Shown: piece by piece, positions 1 through 9,351 of the stretch
Numbering within the stretch: the first letter of the stretch is position 1
Layout: every line of letters starts with the position of its first letter
NCBI GenBank assembly: GCA_002453315.1
Contig: DKGO01000131.1
Location: 1 to 47,843 of the forward strand
DNA from: Caryophanales bacterium UBA6768
Lineage (GTDB): Bacteria > Bacillota > Bacilli > Bacillales_D > Amphibacillaceae
Length of the DNA stretch: 47,843 nt
Direction of reading: 5' to 3'
Notes under the pieces: model-generated
The model's input: only the letters and a program-made list of their open reading frames with translations
The model's database searches: none
What the model was told of the DNA's origin: nothing
Made by a program: the position numbers and the translations under genes

Positions 1-1107
1 TTAGGCTTGGGCCTGAATTTTTTAATCAATGATGAGGAATATATGATTCCGATGGTAGTAGAAGAAGCATCAATTGTAGCCTCCGCTAGTTATATGGCAA
101 AAATCGTTCGTGAAGCCGGTGGTTTCAAAACGACTGCGACAGAACGGGTAATGATCGGGCAAATTCAAGTTGTCGGTTGCCATAATTTTGCTGATGCAAA
201 GGCAAAAATTTTAGAAGAAAAAGAGATGCTTATTCGTGCGGCAAATGATGCCTATCCAAGTCTCATTTCACGTGGTGGAGGGACGGTTGATTTAGATGCA
301 CGGATTATTAATGAGGGATCATCTAAATATAGTCAAATGCTTATTATCCACCTGTATGTTGATACATGTGATGCCATGGGAGCCAATATCATAAATACGA
401 TGGCAGAATCGTTAGCTCCTGTCGTTGAACATTTAACTTCCGGTAAAGTTTATTTGCGCATCTTATCCAATTTAGCTGATCGGAGTTTAGCAAAAGCAAC
501 ATGTAAAATACCGGAACATTTATTAGCTTCACCAGGTTTTTCCGGCGATGAGGTTGTTGATGGGATTATTTATGCCTATCAATTTGCAGCTACAGACCCA
601 TATCGAGCGGTTACCCATAATAAAGGAATCATGAATGGAATTGATCCCGTCATTATTGCGACAGGGAACGATTGGCGAGCTACGGAAGCGGGAGCTCACG
701 CCTATGCAGCACGGGATGGTCAATATCGTTCCATGACCACCTGGTCAAAAGATGAGGATGGCAATTTAATCGGAGAATTAGAATTGCCGATGTCATTAGG
801 TATCGTTGGAGGTGCCAGCCGTGTTCACCCAATGGCAAAGCTCTCCCAAAAAATATTAGGCATCACATCCGCGAAGGAATTAGCGCAAGTTGTCGTTTCC
901 GTTGGTCTAGCACAAAATCTTGGAGCATTAAAGGCACTTGCAACCGACGGAATTCAAAAAGGCCATATGGCCTTACATTCGCGATCAGTAGCAGTAGCGG
1001 CTGGTGCGACAGGTAATTTAATCGATAAAATTGCCACAAGATTAGTCGAAGATAGAAATATTCGCGTAGGATACGCTAAAACTTTATTAAGAGAGTATGT
1101 CAAATGA
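1..1107 (+). CDS. mvaA: HMG-CoA reductase, class II (5' end cut by window edge)
   Basis: This enzyme reduces HMG-CoA to mevalonate, the committed step of the mevalonate pathway, in the cytosol. The frame is open from base 1, so the N-terminal part (about 50-60 residues, judged from the usual length near 425) lies outside the window. Landmarks of the bacterial class II family are visible: the glutamate-containing VVEEASIVASAS segment near the start, HNKGIMNGIDPV with the catalytic lysine, ATGNDWRA with the catalytic aspartate, and GHMALHSR with the catalytic histidine near the C-terminus. The stop codon overlaps the next start in an ATGA arrangement, so it is translationally coupled to mevalonate kinase. 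Cofactor preference (NADH or NADPH) cannot be judged here. The family assignment is secure; only the true start is unseen. Confidence 0.95.
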   Translation, partial: LGLGLNFLINDEEYMIPMVVEEASIVASASYMAKIVREAGGFKTTATERVMIGQIQVVGCHNFADAKAKILEEKEMLIRAANDAYPSLISRGGGTVDLDARIINEGSSKYSQMLIIHLYVDTCDAMGANIINTMAESLAPVVEHLTSGKVYLRILSNLADRSLAKATCKIPEHLLASPGFSGDEVVDGIIYAYQFAATDPYRAVTHNKGIMNGIDPVIIATGNDWRATEAGAHAYAARDGQYRSMTTWSKDEDGNLIGELELPMSLGIVGGASRVHPMAKLSQKILGITSAKELAQVVVSVGLAQNLGALKALATDGIQKGHMALHSRSVAVAAGATGNLIDKIATRLVEDRNIRVGYAKTLLREYVK

Positions 1108-2087
1108 ATATGGAAAAAGTAACAATCCCAGAAAAAATTGCTACAGGCGTAGCACATAGTAAATTAATTTTAGTTGGGGAACATGCGGTTGTTCATGGGC
1201 AACCAGCAATTGCCATTCCCTTCCCTTTAATTCGAGCAGAATCCTACATTGAACATGTAATAGGAAAGGTTTACCTTGATAGCTCGCTTTATAAGGGGCC
1301 TATTGATCATGCGCCAAAATCATTGATCGGGATTGTGAACACGATTCAACAGACGTTAAAACTACTAAAAATACCTTATAAAGATTTGTTAATCCGGGTC
1401 AAATCATCTATCCCCCCGGGAAAAGGATTGGGGTCTAGTGCTTCTGTTGCGATTTCGATTATTAAGGCACTTTTTTCCTATGTGAACAAATCATATACTG
1501 ATGAACAATTGCTTTCTCTAGCAAATATTTCAGAAAAATACGCTCACGGAGCCCCAAGTGGAATTGACCCGTTAACCATTACGTCATCAAGTCCAATATG
1601 GTATAAAAAAGATGACCCGATTGATTACATTATTCCAAAAGGTGATTTTCATTTTGTTGTCGCTGATTCTGGTGAAATGGCGGATACAAAGACAGCTGTT
1701 AGTAATGTGAAAAATTACTTAGAACAATTTCCTGAAAAGGCAAGTAGCAAAATGGAACGACTTGGTCGGATTACGTACGAAGCAAGGGACGCATTGGAAA
1801 AAGCAAGTAAGCAAATGCTAGGTTCTATATTAAATGAGGCACAAAGAAACTTAGAGTCTATTGGCGTCAGTAATTTAAGGCTAAATAAATTAATTGACTT
1901 TGTTCGTCGGGAAGGTGCCCTAGGTGCAAAGTTAACAGGTGGGGGTAATGGGGGATGCATTATTGCACTCGCCAAAAACGAAATCCACTCCCGACAATTA
2001 TCGGAGAAATTAAAACAATATGGGGCAGAGCAAGTGTGGCCATTTATATTACGGCATGAAAATATGAATGAATCGAAATCGGTGTAA
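1104..2087 (+). CDS. mvaK1: mevalonate kinase
   Basis: A GHMP-superfamily kinase of 327 residues that phosphorylates mevalonate to 5-phosphomevalonate using ATP. The N-terminal GHMP substrate segment (KLILVGEHAVVHGQPAIAI) has the GEHAVVHG signature typical of mevalonate kinases. The ATP-binding PPGKGLGSSAS loop lies at about residues 103-113, and the C-terminal motif GAKLTGGGNGGC at about 275. Its length is normal for bacterial enzymes. The ATG overlaps the mvaA stop (ATGA), and only a weak purine run (AAGAGAG) precedes it, so translational coupling is likely. It is followed by mvaD after a 50-bp gap. Phosphomevalonate kinase is encoded separately downstream, and the GEHAVVHG motif supports mevalonate rather than phosphomevalonate as substrate. 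Confidence 0.95.
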   Translation: MNMEKVTIPEKIATGVAHSKLILVGEHAVVHGQPAIAIPFPLIRAESYIEHVIGKVYLDSSLYKGPIDHAPKSLIGIVNTIQQTLKLLKIPYKDLLIRVKSSIPPGKGLGSSASVAISIIKALFSYVNKSYTDEQLLSLANISEKYAHGAPSGIDPLTITSSSPIWYKKDDPIDYIIPKGDFHFVVADSGEMADTKTAVSNVKNYLEQFPEKASSKMERLGRITYEARDALEKASKQMLGSILNEAQRNLESIGVSNLRLNKLIDFVRREGALGAKLTGGGNGGCIIALAKNEIHSRQLSEKLKQYGAEQVWPFILRHENMNESKSV

Positions 2088-2137
2088 AGCCGATTTCTTC
2101 TATATTACAGAGAAAAATTTGAAAAAGGGGTATATCG

Positions 2138-3115
2138 ATGCAAGCAACGGCAAAAGCACATACGAATATCGCATTAATTAAATATTGGGGAAAACGAAAT
2201 GAGCAATTAATTTTACCGACGAATAATAGTTTATCGATAACGTTGGACGGATTTTACACTGAAACAACCGTTCATTTTAAGGAAGCGTTAACGGAAGATG
2301 TATTTAAATTAAATGATGAAGTTATTTCAGGTATTCCTTATGATCAAGTGACGACATATTTAGATTTGTTCCGTGATTACATACAAAAGCCCAACCTATT
2401 TGCTGAAGTAATTTCAACGAACCATGTGCCAACAGCTGCTGGTTTTGCCTCATCAGCATCAGGCTTTGCAGCATTAGCGGCAGCGACAGCGAAGGCATTA
2501 CAATTACGTTTAACCGATAAGGAACTTTCACGTTTTATGAGAAGGGGGTCAGGCTCGGCTTGTCGCTCAGTTTACGGTGGCTTCGTTGAATGGGAAAAAG
2601 GAGCAAAAGGGGACGGCTCTGATTCCTTTGCTGTTCAAATAGCCCCCCAAGATCATTGGGATTTACGAGTCGCCGCTGTCGTTCTTGATGCGAAGGAAAA
2701 AAGTGTCTCAAGTCGAGTGGGAATGAAACGGACGGTTGACACGTCGATTTTTTATGATGCATGGTTGGAAAATGTTAACGATGATTTAAAGGAAATTAAG
2801 GCCGGAATTCAAGCATGTGATTTTGAGAAGGTCGGTGAGATTGCTGAGGCGAATTGTTTGAAAATGCATGCGACGACATTAGGCGCAACACCACCATTTA
2901 CTTATTGGCAAAATGTCACGATGGATGTCATGCAAACGATTTGGCAATTACGGGAAAAAGGCATTTTGGCTTATTTTACGATTGATGCTGGTCCGAATGT
3001 GAAAGTGTTATATGAGCCGGAAAATGATGCAACGGTAATGGCAGCATTACGGGACATTGATGGGGTCTCGGATGTCATTGTCAGTAAAGTAGGGGCAGGA
3101 ATTTCATACGTATAA
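2138..3115 (+). CDS. mvaD: diphosphomevalonate decarboxylase
   Basis: This enzyme catalyses the ATP-dependent decarboxylation of 5-diphosphomevalonate to isopentenyl diphosphate, the last step of the pathway. The protein has 325 residues, usual for the family. It opens with the family hallmark AHTNIALIKYWGKR and NNSLSITL, carries the GHMP ATP loop TAAGFASSASGFAAL near residue 100, and has GSGSACRSVYGGFVEW around residue 140, where decarboxylases keep the serine/arginine signature. The ATG is preceded by GAAAAAGGGG at good spacing. The gene lies between the two kinases of the same pathway, and no terminator separates it from either neighbour. Confidence 0.96.
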   Translation: MQATAKAHTNIALIKYWGKRNEQLILPTNNSLSITLDGFYTETTVHFKEALTEDVFKLNDEVISGIPYDQVTTYLDLFRDYIQKPNLFAEVISTNHVPTAAGFASSASGFAALAAATAKALQLRLTDKELSRFMRRGSGSACRSVYGGFVEWEKGAKGDGSDSFAVQIAPQDHWDLRVAAVVLDAKEKSVSSRVGMKRTVDTSIFYDAWLENVNDDLKEIKAGIQACDFEKVGEIAEANCLKMHATTLGATPPFTYWQNVTMDVMQTIWQLREKGILAYFTIDAGPNVKVLYEPENDATVMAALRDIDGVSDVIVSKVGAGISYV

Positions 3116-3137
3116 TTGTCTAGGGTTATATGTTTAG

Positions 3138-3240
3138 AGGTGTTTGATAATGGGTCAATGGTTAAAGTTAAAATTTAAAAGCTGTTCGACGTGAAGTAAG
3201 GAAAAGGTGTTTGATAATGGGTCAACGGTTAAAAGTTAAA
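3138..3240 (+). repeat. direct duplication of the mvaK2 ribosome site and start region
   Basis: Two near-identical segments of about 34-36 nt occur in tandem, at 3138-3171 and 3205-3240, separated by about 33 nt. Each contains AGGTGTTTGATAATGGGTCA followed by a GGTTAAA run. They differ by one substitution and a one-base indel. The second copy is the real start of mvaK2 (MGQRLKVKV). The first copy opens a separate 14-codon frame from ATG at 3150 to TGA at 3194 (MGQWLKLKFKSCST), so the duplication created a minigene just ahead of mvaK2. Confidence 0.85.
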
Positions 3241-4314
3241 GTGCCTGGGAAATTAATGGTCGCAGGTGAATATGCTGTCCTTGAACCGAATCAACCGCTT
3301 ATCGTGATGGCGGTTAATCGGTTTGTTTATTGTACCATTGAATCGCAAACTGAGGGTTCCCTACACTTGGTAGATTTAGGACTGGACCATGTAAAATGGG
3401 AATTTCATGATTGGGAAATTTTTCTCAACAATGAAGACCCTCGTTTAAATTTTATTAAAAATGCGTTACAATTATCATTACAATTTTTACAAGAAAAGGA
3501 TCGGGACTTTTCTGTATTTTCATTAACTGTCCGTAGCGAATTAGATGATGCTTCAGGTAAAAAGTATGGATTAGGTTCGAGTGCTGCAGTTGTTACTGCT
3601 GTTATTTCAAGTGTGCTGAAATTGTTTAATAAGGGTGTATCAAAAGAAGTTATTTTTAAATTAGCAGCCATGGCACATACAGTGACACAACAAAGTGGGT
3701 CTGGGGCTGATATTGCAGCATCGACATTTGGTGGCATGATGAAGTATACATCTTTTCAAGCGGAATGGTTGTTAAAAGAGATGGCTGAAATTCAATCAGT
3801 CAAAACAATTGTCGAAAAAAAATGGCCATATTATTCCAACCAATCATTACAGCTACCGAAAGAGGTTAAGCTGTTTGTTGGATGGACGGGTAAGCCAGCA
3901 TCAACGACGAATTTGGTGAAAGAAGTGCGACAGTTAAAGGAAACAAATCTGACTGCTTATGATCAGTTTTTACATAAAAGTCGAACTGCGGTGGAACTAA
4001 TAGTTAAAGGGATGATGGAAGGTGATAGCCAATTATTTTTTGAAGGAATAACGGGGAATCGGCATGCATTGGCTGAACTAGGTAAAATTGCGAATGTATC
4101 GATTGAAACGGAAAAACTTCATCAATTAAGTATCGTGGCTGAACAACTTGGTGGTGCAGGCAAGTTGTCTGGTGCAGGTGGTGGTGATTGTGGACTTGCA
4201 TTTATTCCGCAAAATGCCTCTGAAAGTGCATTGTACTCGCAATGGATGGCGGCAGGAATAGCCCTACTCCCCATCACAATATACATACATGGAGTAGAAG
4301 AAATAAATGCATAA
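3217..4314 (+). CDS. mvaK2: phosphomevalonate kinase
   Basis: A GHMP kinase of 365 residues that converts 5-phosphomevalonate to 5-diphosphomevalonate. It starts with KVPGKLMVAGEYAVLEP, the GEYAVL variant typical of bacterial phosphomevalonate kinases, has the ATP loop KKYGLGSSAAVV at about residue 114, and ends with the GGAGKLSGAGGGDCG motif. I chose ATG 3217, preceded by AGGAAAAGGTG with about 7 nt spacing; an in-frame TTG two codons upstream is too close to that site. The region just upstream is a tandem copy of this start (see repeat). It completes the lower mevalonate pathway. mvaS and isopentenyl diphosphate isomerase are not in this window. Confidence 0.93.
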   Translation: MGQRLKVKVPGKLMVAGEYAVLEPNQPLIVMAVNRFVYCTIESQTEGSLHLVDLGLDHVKWEFHDWEIFLNNEDPRLNFIKNALQLSLQFLQEKDRDFSVFSLTVRSELDDASGKKYGLGSSAAVVTAVISSVLKLFNKGVSKEVIFKLAAMAHTVTQQSGSGADIAASTFGGMMKYTSFQAEWLLKEMAEIQSVKTIVEKKWPYYSNQSLQLPKEVKLFVGWTGKPASTTNLVKEVRQLKETNLTAYDQFLHKSRTAVELIVKGMMEGDSQLFFEGITGNRHALAELGKIANVSIETEKLHQLSIVAEQLGGAGKLSGAGGGDCGLAFIPQNASESALYSQWMAAGIALLPITIYIHGVEEINA

Positions 4315-4326
4315 ATATTCACTTTT

Positions 4327-4353
4327 TTGTCGAGTTGAGTCATCTCCTATAAT
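4327..4353 (+). promoter_or_regulatory. candidate sigma-A promoter for rocF
   Basis: A perfect TATAAT lies at 4348-4353, with a possible TTGTCG -35 box at 4327-4332. The 15-bp spacing is short, which weakens the call. It lies in the only gap between mvaK2 and rocF, about 30 nt before the arginase ribosome site. No RocR enhancer or ArgR/AhrC box was recognised. Confidence 0.4.
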
Positions 4354-4387
4354 TTTGTAAAATGGGATTACGATGGGGGAGATATAG

Positions 4388-5290
4388 ATGCCGAAAAAAG
4401 TTTCAATAATTGGAGCACCACTAGATTTAGGACAAGCACGTCGTGGGGTCGATATGGGACCAAGTGCAATTCGTTATGCAGGCTTAATTGATCGATTAAA
4501 AAAATTGCCGTTTCAAATTGATGATTTAGGGGATGTCGAAATTCCACAGAGGGCACATCAAAAAAACGGGGATCATCCAACATTACGAAATCTTGAAGCA
4601 GTTGTAAAAGCAAATGAAAATTTAGCTCAAGCTGTTAGTGATCAAGTAGGGAAAGGGAATTTCCCTTTAGTGTTAGGAGGAGACCATAGCATCGCCATTG
4701 GCACTGTTGCTGGTGTAGCAAAGCATTATGAAAATTTAGGAGTCATTTGGTATGACGCCCATGGTGATTTGAATACTGATGAAACGACACCTTCAGGAAA
4801 CATACATGGCATGCCCTTAGCAGCAAGCCTGGGACTTGGCAATCCGCAATTAACGGATATATTGTATCATGGGCAAAAGGTAAAGCCGGAAAATGTTGTT
4901 CTCATCGGAATTAGGGAACTAGACGAGGCGGAAAAAGACTTTATAAAAAAATTAAACATTAGAACGTACACGATGCATGAAGTGGATCGTTTAGGAATGG
5001 CAAAAGTAGTCGAAGAGACGATAGAATATTTAAAGGAAAGAACAGATGGGGTGCATTTAAGTTTTGACTTAGATGGGATAGATCCTACTGAGGCACCGGG
5101 GGTTGGCACGCCAGTCATTGGTGGGGCAACATACCGGGAAAGTCATTTAGCGCTTGAAATGTTAGCTGAGTCCGGATTAATTACGTCAGCCGAATTCGTG
5201 GAAGTGAATCCGATGCTTGATAAGCGTAATAAAACAGTCACATTAACAGTGGCTTTAATTGCCTCTTTACTTGGGGAAAAATTGTTATAG
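4388..5290 (+). CDS. rocF: arginase
   Basis: Hydrolyses L-arginine to ornithine and urea in the cytosol. The protein has 300 residues, the usual size. The binuclear manganese site is visible: GGDHS at about residue 96, DAHGDLNT at about 122, and SFDLDGIDP at about 225; SGNIHGMPLA is the arginase-type substrate loop. Agmatinases and formiminoglutamases share the metal motifs, but the IHGMPLA segment and overall likeness to Bacillus RocF favour arginase. The ATG is preceded by GGGGGAG at suitable spacing. It is followed by a hairpin terminator, so it is probably transcribed alone. In B. subtilis rocF is followed by sigW-rsiW; here the next gene is cdaA. Confidence 0.93.
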   Translation: MPKKVSIIGAPLDLGQARRGVDMGPSAIRYAGLIDRLKKLPFQIDDLGDVEIPQRAHQKNGDHPTLRNLEAVVKANENLAQAVSDQVGKGNFPLVLGGDHSIAIGTVAGVAKHYENLGVIWYDAHGDLNTDETTPSGNIHGMPLAASLGLGNPQLTDILYHGQKVKPENVVLIGIRELDEAEKDFIKKLNIRTYTMHEVDRLGMAKVVEETIEYLKERTDGVHLSFDLDGIDPTEAPGVGTPVIGGATYRESHLALEMLAESGLITSAEFVEVNPMLDKRNKTVTLTVALIASLLGEKLL

Positions 5291-5363
5291 TAATTTAGTT
5301 TGAAAAAATGCTGGTAGAAAGTAAATCTAATTGAATAGAATTTATTCGAAAAGATTCCTGAAG

Positions 5364-5394
5364 TCTGTCACAATAAGGTGGCAGATTTTTGTTT
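5364..5394 (+). terminator. Rho-independent terminator after rocF
   Basis: An 8-bp stem (TCTGTCAC/GTGGCAGA with one G-U pair), a 6-nt loop and a following T-rich run, placed about 75 nt after the rocF stop. Confidence 0.75.
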
Positions 5395-5771
5395 GGAAAA
5401 AAGGGTAGGGCGAAAATGGCGAATGGCTGTAGGAAATAGGTTACTCATCGTTTAAGGAAACTAGTGCTAATCTGGTCAAGGATCTTCTTAACCCGGTCGT
5501 TTGATGGGTTCCATCTTAATCATCAGGTCAAGGCTTTTCTTTGGGGAATTATTAGTAGTTTTAATATTAGAAAAGTAGCATAAAATCCACCCCTAAATAA
5601 TTAGAAACTTATCCAATTATTTTTCTTAACGATTGATTGACCCATCACACCTAAAATATGGATTCGGGCTTTTTTATGTTATAATGAAATGTGAATAAAT
5701 GTGAGCATAAAGTTTTTAATTTCATTGTAAAATAGTGATAGACTAGTTAGTTGTTAAAAGGAAGTGTCTAC
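5395..5771. other. intergenic region before cdaA, with no recognisable gene
   Basis: This stretch sits where sigW-rsiW lies in B. subtilis. I found no open frame with a ribosome site and no recognisable remnant of either protein. The only clear signal is the -10 element near its right end, listed separately. Confidence 0.5.
5677..5685 (+). promoter_or_regulatory. extended -10 promoter element for cdaA-cdaR-glmM
   Basis: TGTTATAAT (TG-N-TATAAT) at 5677-5685 is a textbook extended -10 element. No good -35 box lies at 17 bp. It is about 85 nt upstream of the cdaA start and is the best promoter candidate for the operon. Confidence 0.5.
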
Positions 5772-6593
5772 GTGTTTGGAGAAGAAATTGAACTGTTAGA
5801 CATATTAATAATCGTCATCGATATTTCCATTGTATGGTTTGTCTTTTACAAACTAATAATGGTTATTCGTGGTACGAAAGCAATCCAGTTATTACAAGGA
5901 ATTATCGTTTTAATTGTTGTTTGGTTGGTTAGTATTTTATTTAACTTACCGACGATACAATGGATTACAAATCAAATTATTATCTGGGGTTTTGTCATTA
6001 TTGTTATTTTATTCCAACCTGAAATAAGACGGGCATTGGAACAGCTTGGTCGGGGTGGATTATTTAAACGTTCAACAAAGTCTGAAGAAGAAGTTATTGG
6101 GCAAATTGTTGAATCGTTAATTACTTCCTGTATCTATATGGCAAAACGACGGATTGGTGCATTAATTACGATTGAATTAGAAACAGGTGTTGGTGAATAT
6201 GCCGAAACTGGTATTCCGATTAACGGGGAATTAACGAATCAACTTTTAACGAATATTTTTACTCCAAATACACCTTTACACGATGGAGCTGTCATTATAA
6301 AAGAAGATAAAATAGTCGCGGCTGCATGTTATTTACCTTTATCAGAAAGTACAACCATTTCTAAAGAATTGGGTACGAGACATCGGGCAGCATTAGGGAT
6401 AAGTGAAGTAACTGATGCGTTGACAATTATCGTTTCGGAAGAAACAGGTGCCATTTCATGTGCCAAAAATGGGGAGCTATATCGTAGTTTAGACGATACT
6501 AAATTACGTCAATTGTTGACGAAAAATTTATCCCAATCAGTTAAATCCCAAGACACACCCTTTTTTAACGTAGGAGGGAAAAAGAATGGATAA
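5772..6593 (+). CDS. cdaA: diadenylate cyclase CdaA
   Basis: Membrane-bound enzyme that condenses two ATP into c-di-AMP. I chose GTG 5772 because AAAAGGAAG lies about 7 nt upstream and the resulting 273-residue protein equals the usual CdaA length; a longer frame from TTG 5751 would leave the ribosome site inside the gene. The first 90 or so residues form three hydrophobic helices, with the conserved YKLIMVIRGTKAIQLL between them. The DAC domain follows, with the catalytic DGA (PLHDGAVI, about 171) and RHR (GTRHRAALG, about 203) motifs. It overlaps cdaR by 8 nt, in the conserved cdaA-cdaR-glmM order. Confidence 0.97.
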   Translation: MFGEEIELLDILIIVIDISIVWFVFYKLIMVIRGTKAIQLLQGIIVLIVVWLVSILFNLPTIQWITNQIIIWGFVIIVILFQPEIRRALEQLGRGGLFKRSTKSEEEVIGQIVESLITSCIYMAKRRIGALITIELETGVGEYAETGIPINGELTNQLLTNIFTPNTPLHDGAVIIKEDKIVAAACYLPLSESTTISKELGTRHRAALGISEVTDALTIIVSEETGAISCAKNGELYRSLDDTKLRQLLTKNLSQSVKSQDTPFFNVGGKKNG

Positions 6594-7809
6594 TTTATTT
6601 CAAAATAAATGGTTTGTAGCCGTCATTTCCTTCATATTTGCTGTGGCATTATTTTTATACGTTGATCTTGAATCAAATCCCGCGAAAAAAGATGCGAGCA
6701 TTTTACCAAGTGTCTCTCAGGAAATCCAAACTTTAGAAGACGTCCCTCTTGAAGTGAGAATGGATACAGATCAATATGTTGTCAGTGGTGTGCCTGATTA
6801 TATTACGGTTTCTTTTGAAGGGAAATCAACTGTTTTAAATAGATATTTGAAACAAAGTAACTATAACTTTTTTGTCGATTTAACGGAGTATGAAGAAGGA
6901 GAACATTCCATTGAAATTGAATATGAAAATATACCCGAAGATTTAACTGTTTATTTAGAGCCAAAATCAATTGATGTGTCGATAGAAAAAAGAGCAGCAA
7001 AAGAATTCGATATTGAAGTTGACTATGTTAACTTAGACCAACTGCCTGTTGGTTATGAATTAGGGGAACCAGAAATAACCCCTGGCAAGGTGACAATTGT
7101 AAGTTCTGAAGAGGTACTTGAACGTGTTGCCATGGTTAAGGTATATGTTGATGTAGCTGATTTAAGAGAGTCAATAAGGAACCGAGAGGTACCGATTAGT
7201 GTCAGTGATATTCAAGGTAATGTTCTTAACGTAGGGTTAGATCCGACGAGTGTGATGATATCTATTCCGGTAGATCGTCCAAGTAAAAAAGTCCCTGTTA
7301 GCATTCGCACAGTGGGTGAGCTTCCAGATGGTTATCAGTTGAAGTCAATAACAACCATCAATGAAATAGATATTTTTGGTAAAAGGGATATTATCAATGA
7401 AATTGAAGAAGTGGTGACGAAAGAAATTGATCTATCACGAATGAATCAGTCAGAAGAAATTGACATTGAACTAGACTTACCGGATAATATTGCTGTTAAC
7501 AATGAAATAGTGTCTGTATCGATACAGTTGGAACAAGAGAGAATATTTGAAAGAATTCCGATTGAAACGAATGAAACTAATGATCAGCAAGTGACATTCG
7601 TTGATCCGGCTAACGGTTTTATTGATATTGTTGCTAATGGTGATGAAGCAATTATTAAAGCATTAAATAAAGATGATATTATCGCAAAAATTGATGTCAG
7701 TAATTTGACTGAAGGGGAACATGATATTGATGTAACGTTAGAAGGACCAAGTAATGTGAGATTAACGACACAGAAAACTAGAATAAAGATAGACGTTCAA
7801 ATAGAATAA
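6586..7809 (+). CDS. cdaR: CdaA regulatory protein, YbbR-domain
   Basis: Membrane-anchored extracellular protein that interacts with and modulates CdaA. It has 407 residues: one N-terminal transmembrane helix (about residues 9-27, VAVISFIFAVALFLYV), then beta-rich YbbR repeats of roughly 80 residues each with recurring Y..F-VD and P..V-V.S patterns. It is somewhat shorter than the B. subtilis protein (about 480), so probably has one repeat fewer or shortened linkers. The ATG is preceded by GGAGGGAAAAAG inside the 3' end of cdaA, with which it overlaps by 8 nt. glmM follows after 78 nt with no terminator. Confidence 0.93.
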   Translation: MDNLFQNKWFVAVISFIFAVALFLYVDLESNPAKKDASILPSVSQEIQTLEDVPLEVRMDTDQYVVSGVPDYITVSFEGKSTVLNRYLKQSNYNFFVDLTEYEEGEHSIEIEYENIPEDLTVYLEPKSIDVSIEKRAAKEFDIEVDYVNLDQLPVGYELGEPEITPGKVTIVSSEEVLERVAMVKVYVDVADLRESIRNREVPISVSDIQGNVLNVGLDPTSVMISIPVDRPSKKVPVSIRTVGELPDGYQLKSITTINEIDIFGKRDIINEIEEVVTKEIDLSRMNQSEEIDIELDLPDNIAVNNEIVSVSIQLEQERIFERIPIETNETNDQQVTFVDPANGFIDIVANGDEAIIKALNKDDIIAKIDVSNLTEGEHDIDVTLEGPSNVRLTTQKTRIKIDVQIE

Positions 7810-7887
7810 ACGTGGAAAATTAAGTAGTGAACATCATTTAATGACGTAAAAGTTTTTCTAATTAGGTTATGTTAAGGAGAGGTTTAA

Positions 7888-9225
7888 GTGGGTAAATATT
7901 TTGGCACAGACGGTGTGAGGGGAGTTGCAAATAAAGACCTAACTCCGGAGCTAGCTTTTCGTCTAGGTCGGGTTAGTGGACATGTTTGCAAAACAGATGG
8001 AAAAATCCCTAAAGTACTCATTGGAAGGGATACAAGGGTATCTGGTCACATGTATGAAGGTGCTTTAATTGCCGGATTACTATCTGTTGGGGCAGAGGTG
8101 ATGAGACTTGGCGTCATTTCCACACCAGGTGTAGCATATTTATCAAAAGTAACGAACGCAGAGTTAGGCATTATGATCTCTGCATCTCATAATTCATTTG
8201 AAGATAATGGAATTAAGTTATTTGCGGTGAATGGTTTTAAACTATCAGAAGCGGAAGAGGCTAAAATAGAGAAATTAATGGATGAGGAAGACACTTTACC
8301 ACGTCCGATAGGAAAAGATATTGGTACTGTCAGTAATTATTTTGAAGGAACGCAAAAGTATATTTCATATTTACAGGAAACAATTGATTCTGATTTTGAA
8401 GGAATAAAAATAGCAATTGATTGTGCCAATGGGGCCACTGCAAGTGTTGCAGCACATCTATTTGCCGATTTAGAAGCAGACTTAATGACGATTGGTAATA
8501 CACCTGACGGCTATAACATTAATGAAGGGGTCGGTTCAACTAACCCGGAAAAGCTTCAAGAGTTAGTGAAAGAAGAAGAAGCCGATATCGGTGTCGCTTT
8601 CGATGGTGACGGGGACCGTTTAATTGCTGTTGATGAAAATGGTGAGCTCGTTGATGGCGATAAAATGTTGTATATTTTTGCGAAATTTTTTAAAGAACAA
8701 AAGCGATTAAAGGACAATACTGTTGTTGCGACAGTCATGAGTAATTTGGGACTTAAAAAAGCGTTAGAAGCAATTGACGTTACCCTTGTTGAAACTGAAG
8801 TTGGTGATCGTCATGTGATGGAAAAAATGCGTAAAAACGATTACAACTTGGGTGGCGAACAGTCAGGTCATATGATTTTATTAGATACGAGCACAACAGG
8901 TGATGGTATGTTATCGGCTGTTCAGCTGATTAACATTATGAAAGAAACTGGCAAAAAGTTGTCCGAATTAACAGCCGAAATCACCATCTATCCACAATTA
9001 TTAAAAAATGTGTTTGTAAATGATAAGAGAAGGGCATTGGAACATCCGGAAATAATGGCAGTAATTAATGAAGTGAAAGAAGAGTTAGGCGAAACTGGAC
9101 GTGTCTTAGTAAGGCCTTCTGGGACCGAATCACTTGTACGAGTGATGGTTGAAGCGGAAACAGATGAGTTCTGCGAAACATACGTTGAGAGAATAGTGAA
9201 AGTGATTGAAGAAAAAAACCTTTAA
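7888..9225 (+). CDS. glmM: phosphoglucosamine mutase
   Basis: Interconverts glucosamine-6-phosphate and glucosamine-1-phosphate for UDP-GlcNAc and cell wall synthesis. At 445 residues it is of normal length. The phosphoserine loop ISASHN is at about residue 100, the magnesium loop DGDGDR at about 240, the sugar-binding GGEQSGHM at about 325, and the phosphate-binding RPSGTES near residue 410. The start is GTG 7888 with AAGGAGAGG upstream. GlmM is known to bind and inhibit CdaA in Bacillus, which fits the operon. glmS does not follow, and I saw no glmS ribozyme downstream. Confidence 0.97.
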   Translation: MGKYFGTDGVRGVANKDLTPELAFRLGRVSGHVCKTDGKIPKVLIGRDTRVSGHMYEGALIAGLLSVGAEVMRLGVISTPGVAYLSKVTNAELGIMISASHNSFEDNGIKLFAVNGFKLSEAEEAKIEKLMDEEDTLPRPIGKDIGTVSNYFEGTQKYISYLQETIDSDFEGIKIAIDCANGATASVAAHLFADLEADLMTIGNTPDGYNINEGVGSTNPEKLQELVKEEEADIGVAFDGDGDRLIAVDENGELVDGDKMLYIFAKFFKEQKRLKDNTVVATVMSNLGLKKALEAIDVTLVETEVGDRHVMEKMRKNDYNLGGEQSGHMILLDTSTTGDGMLSAVQLINIMKETGKKLSELTAEITIYPQLLKNVFVNDKRRALEHPEIMAVINEVKEELGETGRVLVRPSGTESLVRVMVEAETDEFCETYVERIVKVIEEKNL

Positions 9226-9351
9226 TTTAATAACAAAAATTTTGCCACAATTCCGGTGGGGAATCGATTTAGGGAAACAGTATTATCACGACACTATTAT
9301 TAGTAACAGTATGTGAATTTACATTATAATTAAAAACAAATTTAATAGAAC

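Noticed and set aside
5751..5771. TTG start giving a 280-residue CdaA
   Set aside because: The ribosome site AAAAGGAAG would then lie inside the gene; GTG 5772 gives the standard 273 residues.
9226..9351. Possible glmS ribozyme downstream of glmM
   Set aside because: glmS is not present and the short CCAC/GGTGG pairing does not resemble the ribozyme core.
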